Positions 15,549-23,012 of a DNA stretch of 23,012 nt are shown here, piece by piece. The position numbers were made by a program, and so were the translations under genes. Position 1 is the first letter of the stretch. Every line of letters starts with the position of its first letter. Origin of the DNA: Epulopiscium sp. Nele67-Bin004 (GTDB taxonomy: Bacteria > Bacillota_A > Clostridia > Lachnospirales > Cellulosilyticaceae); the NCBI GenBank assembly GCA_002007315.1, contig LNZQ01000189.1:1-23012 (forward strand), given 5' to 3'. The notes below the pieces were generated by a model. It was not told the DNA's origin. It made no database searches and was given only the letters and a program-made list of their open reading frames with translations.

Positions 15549-17819
15549 CTATAAAAGTTTAATAAATTCATCCCAAATTATTGGACGTGAAAAATAATAT
15601 CCTTGAATTAACCCTAAATCTTTAAGCTCTTTAAACTGATGTTCAGTTTCAACACCTTCGATAACTATTTGCATATCAAGTATTCTTGCTATTCTGTTTA
15701 TAGATTTAACAATTTCATAGTCTTTGTCTGTTGCATCATCTATAAATATCTTATCTAATTTAATTATATCCAAATTATAGTCTTTTAAGTAACTAAATGA
15801 AGAATATCCTGTTCCGAAATCATCTAATGCTAAACTAATGCCCACTTCTCTAAGTCTATTAATATTTTCTTTAACTAAAGTTCGATTTTCAAGAAGTGCT
15901 GACTCTGTAATTTCAAAACAAATATCTTTATAGTCTATATCATAAAAATCTAAAATTTGTAACGTCTGATCAACAAAATCTGAACTCATAATTTGGATAG
16001 GAGAAATATTTATTGAAATTTGGAGAGGTTTTCCCATATCGTATAAAACTTTCATATCTTGGGAAACACGGTGAATAATCCAATACCCCAAATCTATTAT
16101 AAGCCTAGTTTGTTCTGCCCACCCTATAAAATAATCGGGTGCTATAAACCCAAGCGTTCCACTGTTCCATCTTATCAACGCTTCAGCCTTAACAATCTTT
16201 TTGTGTTCATCAATTATAGGTTGATAATTCATTGTAAACTCATTACTTATAATAGCATCTTGTAGCGACTCTTTTATCGTTTCCTCACGAGTGTAATCTT
16301 TATACACTTCATCATTAAATACCATAATAGTATCCAAGTTTTCTTTTTTGCTTTTTCTAAGCATGACATTAACTTTGCTTAACAATTCATCTTCGTTATT
16401 TCCGTGCGTAGGGTATATAACTGCTCCTGCACTAAATTGTACATTAATCGGCTTTCTGCTTACACAAATAGCTGATTCGCTAAAGTATGCTTGTATTTGT
16501 CTCTCATAAAAATTTATAAGATTTTGAGCATCAGTTATACCTGGTAATAATAAAATAAATTCATCTCCAGCATATCTAATTATTTTGTTATTAGGTGAAC
16601 CTAATGCACGTGCCAATAATCTTGATACCTCTGATAAAACTTCATCTCCTGCTTCTTCACCACTCGTATCATTAATAGATTTAAACTCTTTAATGTCTAA
16701 TAATATCATAGAAAATGGAGTACCACTTGTTATAAGTTCATTTATAAATATTCGAAGTAATTTTCTATTTGGAAGTTTTGTTAAATCGTCATGATATACT
16801 ATTTGCTCGATTTTTTTGCCTATATTTTGTTCTAATATATGTGGCAACTTGTCTATAACTGTTAGACCCATTTTTGTTTCAATATTTTCTTCGCCTAAAT
16901 CGTGAACAATGAAAGTTAAACTATTTATCGCCTGTACGACTGGAGTCAAAATAATCTTTAAAAATACTATAATAGCCATCACCATAACAATTGTAAAAAT
17001 TATTATCCCCCAAGTGATGTATTGACTATTTTTTGCGATGTATGGGTTTGCCTTAATTGAATCTAAATTTATAGAAAACGTTAATATTTTATTTTTATCG
17101 TAATCCAAATATTCTAAAATATAGTTTCCAGCATGTTCATAATTAACTTCCGCATCAATACTTGATGATATACCTTGCGAATGAGCTATATAAACATCAG
17201 TATGTCCTATCGGAAAACTTCTTTGCAAATGTTCTATTATATCATCAATAAACATATCAAGCACTACAAATCCTAACAACTCATCATTACTTGGATCAGT
17301 TATATATGAAATAATACTTACAACTTCTTTTTCTGTAACAAAATCAGTGTAAGTACCCGTCAAATTTGAAACATACGATTCCCACATTTCTTCCAAAAAC
17401 CATGGTCGCTCCATAATATCAAACTCAGTAATAACCATATCTGCAGTAACTAAAAACTCATCTTTTATACTAACTACATTTATTGTATCAACAAAGCTTA
17501 AACGATTTAATATATTTTTGAAACTGTCTATTTCTTGATAAAACTTTAATATGTCTTCTTGACCCAATCCATTTGCATTTGCATTTTTTATTGTTTCTAT
17601 AATTATTGCATTTTCAGCAACTACTTCAGCTGTTGCAGTAAGTACTTCTAAATCGGCTACAAAATCTGCAACAACTCTCTCTGAATACATATCGCTTATA
17701 AATCGTACAGAATTGTTGTCAATTATATTAACTGCCGTGTCAGCTGACAATATAATAAATATAATTAGTGCAAGACCTAATAAAAAAAGCTTAATGTCTT
17801 GTATTAGTTTGAAATTCAA
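15549..17819 (-). CDS. Membrane sensor GGDEF-EAL protein (c-di-GMP turnover)
   Basis: The 756-residue protein has membrane spans at about 11-30 and 269-291 enclosing a Cache-like extracytoplasmic sensor. A linker leads to a GGDEF domain from about 343 (HDDLTKLPNR) with AGDEF at 417-421 in place of GGDEF, and FKSINDTSGEEAGD in which the usual GH is GE. The EAL domain follows: EALIRW (546-551), NISP, CFEITES, DDFGTGYSS (666-674), EGVET and QGYYFSRP, all intact. The EAL half is probably an active c-di-GMP phosphodiesterase. The GGDEF half may be a regulatory GTP-binding domain or a weak cyclase. Translation starts at TTG 17819 behind AAGGGGGG. The next in-frame Met, at residue 44, would remove the first membrane span. 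It heads the operon with the 118-residue protein and pyruvate kinase. Confidence 0.92.
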   Translation of the reverse strand: MNFKLIQDIKLFLLGLALIIFIILSADTAVNIIDNNSVRFISDMYSERVVADFVADLEVLTATAEVVAENAIIIETIKNANANGLGQEDILKFYQEIDSFKNILNRLSFVDTINVVSIKDEFLVTADMVITEFDIMERPWFLEEMWESYVSNLTGTYTDFVTEKEVVSIISYITDPSNDELLGFVVLDMFIDDIIEHLQRSFPIGHTDVYIAHSQGISSSIDAEVNYEHAGNYILEYLDYDKNKILTFSINLDSIKANPYIAKNSQYITWGIIIFTIVMVMAIIVFLKIILTPVVQAINSLTFIVHDLGEENIETKMGLTVIDKLPHILEQNIGKKIEQIVYHDDLTKLPNRKLLRIFINELITSGTPFSMILLDIKEFKSINDTSGEEAGDEVLSEVSRLLARALGSPNNKIIRYAGDEFILLLPGITDAQNLINFYERQIQAYFSESAICVSRKPINVQFSAGAVIYPTHGNNEDELLSKVNVMLRKSKKENLDTIMVFNDEVYKDYTREETIKESLQDAIISNEFTMNYQPIIDEHKKIVKAEALIRWNSGTLGFIAPDYFIGWAEQTRLIIDLGYWIIHRVSQDMKVLYDMGKPLQISINISPIQIMSSDFVDQTLQILDFYDIDYKDICFEITESALLENRTLVKENINRLREVGISLALDDFGTGYSSFSYLKDYNLDIIKLDKIFIDDATDKDYEIVKSINRIARILDMQIVIEGVETEHQFKELKDLGLIQGYYFSRPIIWDEFIKLL

Positions 17820-17837
17820 CTCTTTCCCCCCTTAACA

Positions 17838-17854
17838 GACGCCTAGCAAGCGTC
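17838..17854. repeat. Small hairpin in the leader of the GGDEF-EAL gene
   Basis: GACGC and GCGTC pair around a 7-base loop, flanked by GTAGG and TGTTAAGGGGGG on the minus strand. It lies between the promoter and the TTG start, so it is transcribed. GTAGGGACG-type hairpins are common interspersed repeats in Clostridia, and this may be a remnant of one or a translational control element. Confidence 0.4.
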
Positions 17855-17907
17855 CCTACATGCAGTGCGTGTTCCCCTTTCTAATTATTGTAAGTGTGTA
17901 TTATTTT

Positions 17908-17937
17908 ATAATACTATAAATATATTGGTATTGTCGA
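17908..17937 (-). promoter_or_regulatory. Candidate promoter of the GGDEF-EAL/118-aa/pyk operon
   Basis: On the minus strand TCGACA (17932-17937), 18 bases, TATTAT (17908-17913). It would give a leader of roughly 80 bases before the TTG start. It lies in the 146-base gap behind pglZ. Confidence 0.5.
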
Positions 17938-17965
17938 GTAATTTTAAGTATTCAACAAAAAAAAC

Positions 17966-20458
17966 CTAAAAACCATACTCACCTATAAATGCTAAATCTA
18001 TTTTTACTTCATGACGTATCATTTCTAGCGTTGATTTTTCATCTATAGCTACTAAATAATACTTATTTTCATTAGTATATTTTTGATTTTTAAAACTAAA
18101 ATTTAGTCTAAATATCATTTTTTCATTTTCTTTTTTATCTGCTATATAAATATTATCGTTAGATATTTTTTCTCCGCTCCCATTAACAAAATATATTTTA
18201 TAGCTAGTTTCCTTATTTAGATCTGTAACAGGTTCACTTTGTATAAAATCAACATTCAAATTTAAATTTGTAACTTTTTTTAGTATGCTCACCATAGCGA
18301 TAGTAACATTTTTTGTTTCTGTGTGATACCTATTAGTTTTAACTTCAATTACAGGTATAATCATTTCTTGAAGTGATGCACCCCCATGCACATAATTACT
18401 ACCACCACCCGCTATACTAAATATATCACTTCCTATTGGAAAACATACTTTTTTATCATCTTTCGCTCTAAATATTACATTAAGAGGTATATTATAAGTT
18501 CCTTCTATTGCCAAGTCTTTTTCTGATACTATATATCGTTTGCCTTTAAAACTATTTTTTGGTGCGGTTATTTTATCGCTAACAGTAAGTTTGTCCCTTT
18601 TATAAATAAATCCGTGGTCGGCTGTGACAATAAATCTATTGTTGTTTGCACTTGATAAACGTTTTATCATTGTATGAATTTCTGTAATTGCTTCTTCACA
18701 TGCCACAAAAACTTCATTTTCTGTAACAAGTTTATCGCCTCTTGCATCTATTTGGTCGTGATAAATATAAATCACTTCTTGTCCTTTTGTAAGTTCTTTC
18801 GCTTCTTTTGTAGTTTTTATATCATCAAATCTTATTGCCCTACTATTTTGATTGTGATATCTCAAAACTTCTTCTCGTGATTTTAGATCCTCTCTTTTTT
18901 TGCCATCAACTAAAATCTCGAATTTCTCGTTCATTTCAAGAGTCGTATGTGGCAACAGTGCCGACATACCGAGCCTAGTGTAAGATGGCAACATACTTTG
19001 CATAGGATAAATTTTTACGTACTCACACTTTTCATCAGATTGCAGTTTCTCAAATAGCTCCTTACCAACTTCATAACGTAGTGCATCTGAAATAATTACT
19101 ACTACTCTTTCTTTTACAGCTCTAACATACTGGTTGTAAAAACTTAGTTGTCTATCTGACATTTCTGGGTTTTTGCTAAGTGCATTACTCCATGCAACAG
19201 CAAGAGGATTCAAAAACCTATTAGTATAAATATTTTCTACTAACTCTACCAAGTTCTCATATATTTCATTACTTTCTAACTTGTCATAATAGGTATAAAA
19301 CAACCTATATTGTTGGTCTATTATATAATCAGTTTTTATATAACTTTTATAAATTTCTGCAAGTTTCTGTTTTGGGCTAAATTTAGAACAAGCTATAATA
19401 TAATAAGCATTTTCTAGCAAGTCATAGTGAATCGTCGTTTTTTGCCTAAAGTGTAGCTTTCTTCTATGGCTACAAATGTTAGGAATTGTATGCCCTGCTA
19501 TAGTTGCTCCCAAATCCTCATTTATCAACCTATCAATTATCCAGCTAATAATCTTTTTGTCCACTGCAATAAATATTTCAATATTAATTAATGAATTTAT
19601 GCCAAATTCTCGGAGGGTATTTTCGATATTTAAGTCGTCATAAACCATATTGGATAGTTTAGCAAAATTATTTGTATACACCGTGCTATTTCTAATGCTA
19701 TCAACAAACGCTACCACATTACCTGCTTTATTCGACTTATAATTTAATAAAGATTGTGGCAAATCCTGTTGCACAACTTTGTCCATATAAGTTACAAATA
19801 AAGTGTATACAAGCACTGGCAAATTTTCATTATTAATTCGCTCGCCAAATAATTCTGTGCACATTAGCCAGAACGCCTCTGTTATGTTGTATTTATTAAA
19901 CTCGTCCAAATATTTGTTATCTACCAAATCGTTATTGATAACCACTCTTAACACTTCTTCAAATGATGCATTTTTCACTTTACAAATAACACTCATTATT
20001 CCTAATTCTATTGTCTGCTTAGTAAAGTTATCTATTTCTAGGTCATAAAATTTTTGTGTTCTATCTTTAGCACCAAAAAATTTGATATACCGTGCTATCA
20101 CCTGTTTGTACTCTTCACCTATGCCTAGGTCAACAGCAATTAGTGATGCTCTATCAGCAAAAAATTCTTTTGAATACCTGATAGTGTCTGCCAAGTGGTT
20201 TTCTATAAGGGTAGGCTTTGGAAATGGTGCGTATATCAAATAATTGTTGGTGGTGTCTTGTTTTTCTAGTAAATATTTGGTTGCAAATTGATTGCTATGT
20301 TCTAAATGATGTATCTTTGCATTTGTTAAGTTGATAGTATCTATATCAGCCGAAAATTCTGCTTTATCATCATACCAAAAAACTAATTTTCTATGTCCGT
20401 TTGGTTTAAACTCATCGTTTAGTTTGCTTTCTATCTGGTGTAAATTTAATTCTGCCAT
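17966..20458 (-). CDS. pglZ: BREX type 1 phosphatase-like protein PglZ (type A)
   Basis: The 830-residue protein matches the size and layout of PglZ type A, a core component of BREX phage defence with an alkaline-phosphatase-superfamily domain. The N-terminal part (FWYDDKAEF near 30; then a long helical region) leads to the PglZ domain. VVVIISDALRYEVGKELF near 450-467 has the metal-binding Asp, and RFIVTADHGFIYKRD near 610-624 has the Asp-His metal ligands. GGASLQEMIIPV near 695-705 is also typical. In BREX it works with PglX, the methyltransferase that marks host DNA, to block phage replication. A TGAGGT ribosome site precedes its ATG, 6 bases after the small gene upstream. No brxL or other BREX gene follows on the left. 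Confidence 0.93.
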   Translation of the reverse strand: MAELNLHQIESKLNDEFKPNGHRKLVFWYDDKAEFSADIDTINLTNAKIHHLEHSNQFATKYLLEKQDTTNNYLIYAPFPKPTLIENHLADTIRYSKEFFADRASLIAVDLGIGEEYKQVIARYIKFFGAKDRTQKFYDLEIDNFTKQTIELGIMSVICKVKNASFEEVLRVVINNDLVDNKYLDEFNKYNITEAFWLMCTELFGERINNENLPVLVYTLFVTYMDKVVQQDLPQSLLNYKSNKAGNVVAFVDSIRNSTVYTNNFAKLSNMVYDDLNIENTLREFGINSLINIEIFIAVDKKIISWIIDRLINEDLGATIAGHTIPNICSHRRKLHFRQKTTIHYDLLENAYYIIACSKFSPKQKLAEIYKSYIKTDYIIDQQYRLFYTYYDKLESNEIYENLVELVENIYTNRFLNPLAVAWSNALSKNPEMSDRQLSFYNQYVRAVKERVVVIISDALRYEVGKELFEKLQSDEKCEYVKIYPMQSMLPSYTRLGMSALLPHTTLEMNEKFEILVDGKKREDLKSREEVLRYHNQNSRAIRFDDIKTTKEAKELTKGQEVIYIYHDQIDARGDKLVTENEVFVACEEAITEIHTMIKRLSSANNNRFIVTADHGFIYKRDKLTVSDKITAPKNSFKGKRYIVSEKDLAIEGTYNIPLNVIFRAKDDKKVCFPIGSDIFSIAGGGSNYVHGGASLQEMIIPVIEVKTNRYHTETKNVTIAMVSILKKVTNLNLNVDFIQSEPVTDLNKETSYKIYFVNGSGEKISNDNIYIADKKENEKMIFRLNFSFKNQKYTNENKYYLVAIDEKSTLEMIRHEVKIDLAFIGEYGF

Positions 20459-20464
20459 TATTTA

Positions 20465-20685
20465 TTACCTCAATTCAAATGAACCAAATAGTCCATCATC
20501 TTGCCTTTCCATCTTAATAGGGGTATGCCTAAAGCTTAGTTTCTTATAAGAAAATTTACAGTTAAAGTTAATTCACTTTTACCCGTTGATTCTTTCTCAT
20601 GTAATACATAGATATTTTCATAGGGCAAAAAATATCCTTCTACAAGTAGCTTATCTAGTGCATATTGCACCTTATAATCATACAT
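20465..20685 (-). CDS. 73-codon small BREX-locus gene, frameshifted (real, programmed or sequence error)
   Basis: Starting at ATG 20685 behind GAGGAGG, frame 0 gives 49 residues (MYDYKVQYALDKLL...) and stops at 20536. The -1 frame continues from the same point as VNF-SYKKLSFRHTPIK and ends ...LFGSFELR with TAA at 20465-20467. Joined, they form a coherent beta-rich protein of 73 residues. The shift falls on A AAT TTT (GTA AAT TTT CTT in frame 0), a textbook X XXY YYZ slippery heptamer, and a palindrome TTTCTTATAAGAAA lies beside it (20540-20553). The start overlaps the ATPase stop by 8 bases and the end is 6 bases from pglZ, as for a real operon gene. A single lost T in a homopolymer is the simplest alternative. 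I do not recognise the family. Confidence 0.6.
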
Positions 20686-22003
20686 TTTCTTCCTCCTCAA
20701 AAGCGTATACTTCTTCCATTACAGCTGTAAGAGCATTATTAAAAGTTGGAACTACAAACCCATAATCTCCACTTTCTAACTTTTCTATATTGGTTGTATT
20801 CGCTTCATTTGTAAACTGATATAGTTGGATATCGCTAGTCTTTAGTAGATCTTTTTCTGTATAACCGTACTGTTGCATAAGTTGTTGTTTACTTTTATTG
20901 TTTGTTAGTTTAATCATGTTGTTGATATGTTGTAAAATTATTTCGTTGTGAGTAGTAATCCAAATAGGTATTCCACTATTCATTAGGCGTATTATTAGCA
21001 TAGCCATCTTTTGTTGAAGTGCAGGATGCAAGTGTGCCTCTGGCTCTTCAATTATTAATGTTTTAAAAGCAATATCAGATTTCAAAGTTAATAAAATAGG
21101 CGACACTTCTGCTACAACTGAAGAAGTTACATAAAGAGGTATTTCTTTATCTACTCCATTTGGAACAAACTCTATTACAGGAGCATACTCATTTTTTGCA
21201 CTTAATGTACCATTTAACATTTCTTGTTCTATAAAATTTATTATGTCCGTATATTTGTTATCATCATCTTGACTTTCAAACTGTGCTATTAGACTTAAAA
21301 AATCTACATAAGGTGCTGCTAAAATAGCTTTTCTTTTTTCGCTCATAGGAGAAAAATTATTTCTAATAGAACTATCTAGTAGCTGTGAATATGTTAACAT
21401 AAAGCCTGTTCTTGATGCAGGAAAATAAATAGGCTCACCTTGTCGCAAACTAACAGGTGCTCTATTCAACGATGCTGTTAATTCCCAACCGATTATATTC
21501 CAACAAATTATACTGTTAATCGCATAGTAATTTTGCTCTGAAAACAGTTTATCATTTACAAATAGTATATTATTTTTTCCAGCCTCTAATTCATTCTTAT
21601 TTTTAATCCATTTTATACATATATCACTTGTGCAGTTATAATTTTGAATTTCAAGTTTCCCAATTGTCATATCAAAATTAAATATTTCATTAACTAACCC
21701 CTTTTTATTGTCCTCCAACAATTCATTAAACCAATTAACATAAAGTTGCATTGCTTGCTTATCTATAACTACATCTTTATTAATAATGTTTTTTAGCCAA
21801 GTTTCACAAGAATTGTATGTCTCCGACTTTTGTCCTCCATAAAACATATTTGTCCCAAAAGTTAATATTCCCCACAACAAACTCATTATATAGCTCTTAC
21901 CTGTGTTATTATCGCCTACAAAACACATCAAAGGCGATATTTCTATATCAGCCTCTTTCACTTTTCCAAAATCTTCTATGTGCAATGTCCATCTTCTATC
22001 CAT
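20678..22003 (-). CDS. OLD/RecF-like AAA ATPase inside the BREX locus
   Basis: The 441-residue protein has the ABC-type ATPase head of the SMC/RecF/OLD group. An N-terminal beta strand (LHIEDFGKVKEADIEI) precedes Walker A GDNNTGKS (30-37). A diverse helical insert spans roughly 60-290, with YFPASRTGF at 193-201. A signature-like SSVVAEVSPI follows near 294-303, then Walker B LIIEE (316-320), the EAHLHP D-loop (322-327) and switch His352 in ITTHNE. No TOPRIM nuclease domain follows, so it needs a partner for any nuclease action. It sits 18 bases behind the PglX fragment and overlaps the small gene downstream. Such ATPases are common in defence islands but are not core BREX-1 components. It may be an accessory module; its mechanism is unknown. 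Confidence 0.87.
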   Translation of the reverse strand: MDRRWTLHIEDFGKVKEADIEISPLMCFVGDNNTGKSYIMSLLWGILTFGTNMFYGGQKSETYNSCETWLKNIINKDVVIDKQAMQLYVNWFNELLEDNKKGLVNEIFNFDMTIGKLEIQNYNCTSDICIKWIKNKNELEAGKNNILFVNDKLFSEQNYYAINSIICWNIIGWELTASLNRAPVSLRQGEPIYFPASRTGFMLTYSQLLDSSIRNNFSPMSEKRKAILAAPYVDFLSLIAQFESQDDDNKYTDIINFIEQEMLNGTLSAKNEYAPVIEFVPNGVDKEIPLYVTSSVVAEVSPILLTLKSDIAFKTLIIEEPEAHLHPALQQKMAMLIIRLMNSGIPIWITTHNEIILQHINNMIKLTNNKSKQQLMQQYGYTEKDLLKTSDIQLYQFTNEANTTNIEKLESGDYGFVVPTFNNALTAVMEEVYAFEEEENV

Positions 22004-22021
22004 TTGATACTCTCCTTATCA

Positions 22022-22924
22022 TTAAATTTTTGCAAGTATAGCAACCGCCTTACCATCTGCACTAGTTTGTACCTTTTGATAGTTAACTTTTACACCGTCG
22101 TCTAAATCTATCCCAACACGAGCCAACGCCAAATATGCTATTTTCTCATCATATTCTTTAGCTTCTTTTAGTTGCTTTGACAATTTTTCTAGTCGTTTTT
22201 GGGACTTTGCCACTTCAAACTTGGCGTCTATATTTTCTTGCATGCGTTCAATCTCACTATAATAAACTTTCTGTAGTTGGTGCAAATAATCTACACGAAC
22301 TCTACCCGTCGTGTCTTGGTTATATCTATGCATATACACTAACACCTTAAAACCGTCCATCTTTCCACTGTCGTATAGCCAATATATAGGGCGTTTTTGA
22401 TACATTTTTACGTGGTCTTTATAAAAGTCTTTAAGAAAGTATCTTCTGATTTTTTCTTTTGCTAAACCTCCCCCACTTAACACACTTGCAATAAATTCTA
22501 AGTTTTCTTGAAGTGTGTCCTCGCCATACACCACTTTTATAAACTCTATAAATCGGCTTGTTATGTCGTCTGTAACATAGTCGTCATCTGTTATTAGAAG
22601 TATGTTATCTTGAACTGGCTTAAAAGTGTTGTATTTATCTGGGTCAAAATCACCCCCTGCATACACAAGCCCGTCTTCATCAAGCGAGTATCTACCGAAC
22701 ATGCAACCTACGCTATAAGATATTAATGATTTTATCTCTCGGACTAGGTCGGCCTTTCGGACTGTCACATCTTTGTCGTCAACGTCTGGTGTTAGCTCGT
22801 CTTGCAATCCGTATATTTCTATAAAAATTTTGTTTAGTTGCTCCTCATTTGCTTTTAGCGTGTCAAAACGGTTGTTGCACTCTGTTTCCCACTGGTTATA
22901 TTTATCTGAAATTAGTCTACTCAT
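22022..22924 (-). CDS. pglX: C-terminal part of BREX type 1 adenine methyltransferase PglX, encoded as a separate gene
   Basis: The 300-residue product matches the C-terminal quarter of PglX, which is normally about 1,200 residues. ANEEQLNKIFIEIYGLQDEL, then SVGCMFGRYSLDEDGL, FLKDFYKDH, QKRPIYWLYDSGK and YMHRYNQDTTGRVR are characteristic PglX strings. The methyltransferase motifs of the N-terminal part are absent. The start is real: TAAGGAGA lies just before ATG 22924, with an in-frame TAA overlapping it. The ATG overlaps the stop of the preceding gene by 4 bases (ATGA). It may be the C-terminal subunit of a split PglX, or a truncated copy used for recombinational switching, as in phase-variable BREX loci. 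A helical tail (about 215-265) and a beta end close the protein. Confidence 0.85.
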   Translation of the reverse strand: MSRLISDKYNQWETECNNRFDTLKANEEQLNKIFIEIYGLQDELTPDVDDKDVTVRKADLVREIKSLISYSVGCMFGRYSLDEDGLVYAGGDFDPDKYNTFKPVQDNILLITDDDYVTDDITSRFIEFIKVVYGEDTLQENLEFIASVLSGGGLAKEKIRRYFLKDFYKDHVKMYQKRPIYWLYDSGKMDGFKVLVYMHRYNQDTTGRVRVDYLHQLQKVYYSEIERMQENIDAKFEVAKSQKRLEKLSKQLKEAKEYDEKIAYLALARVGIDLDDGVKVNYQKVQTSADGKAVAILAKI

Positions 22925-23012
22925 AGTTTCTCCTTAATTTTATTATCTATTTCTTGGCATACCCCAACAAAATTATCCCATATCTCTTTGTTTGTAAATC
23001 TCATCACTTCTA
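22921..23012 (-). CDS. 3' end of an unidentified gene translationally coupled to the PglX fragment
   Basis: The frame entering from the right edge reads EVMRFTNKEIWDNFVGVCQE then IDNKIKEKL and stops at TGA 22921-22923, overlapping the next ATG by 4 bases. Only 29 residues are visible; they are helical and charged. They do not resemble the part of PglX that normally precedes the fragment downstream. An internal ATG at 23004 could also make this a 27-residue peptide. It may be the end of an N-terminal PglX piece or an inserted gene. Confidence 0.5.
   Translation of the reverse strand, partial: EVMRFTNKEIWDNFVGVCQEIDNKIKEKL

Noticed and set aside
17941..17966. U-rich tail after pglZ as an intrinsic terminator
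   Set aside because: There are T-runs but no convincing stem before them.
22022..22924. PglX fragment as a simple in-frame internal start of a longer frame
   Set aside because: An in-frame TAA lies seven bases before the ATG, overlapping the ribosome site, so the frame cannot extend upstream without a frameshift.

Overview
The window is AT-rich DNA from a low-GC Gram-positive anaerobe, most likely a Clostridia-class (Lachnospirales-like) member of the Bacillota. Support for this: strong AGGAGG-type ribosome sites, TTGACA/TATAAT promoters, an oxygen-sensitive class III ribonucleotide reductase with its activase, a tRNA-Thr without encoded CCA, a YtrA-type GntR/ABC cassette, and GGDEF/EAL proteins with extracytoplasmic sensors. 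The species cannot be fixed from the sequence.

Left part (1-4500): the 5' part of a secreted protein gene (minus strand) lies divergent from an anaerobic nucleotide cluster, nrdD-nrdG-dut-like (plus strand). The cluster ends in a strong bidirectional terminator, next to a tRNA-Thr(GGU) gene on the minus strand and a small membrane protein gene.

Middle-left (4550-12170): a nearly symmetrical accessory block. It runs Uma2-type PD-(D/E)XK protein, secreted serine hydrolase (beta-lactamase/PBP fold), ABC-2 permease, ABC ATPase and GntR repressor (all minus), then a paralogous serine hydrolase (plus), a second Uma2 paralog (minus) and a 52-residue membrane microprotein (minus). The GntR promoter carries a perfect 15-bp palindrome over its -10 box, so the repressor/ABC/hydrolase operon is probably autoregulated.

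Middle-right (12170-17820): a sensor diguanylate cyclase; a lone type I-C-like CRISPR repeat in the gap behind a divergent pyruvate kinase; and an operon encoding a GGDEF-EAL sensor protein (TTG start), a 118-residue helical protein and that pyruvate kinase. The kinase lacks two conserved Mg2+ ligands.

Right end (17966-23012): part of a BREX type 1 phage-defence locus, all minus strand and tightly packed. Reading 5'->3' it has an unidentified gene end, a separately started C-terminal piece of PglX, an OLD/RecF-like AAA ATPase, a 73-codon small gene needing a -1 frameshift at an A AAT TTT heptamer, and PglZ type A. No brxL follows PglZ. The split pglX, the inserted ATPase/small-protein pair and the frameshift make this the most unusual part of the window.
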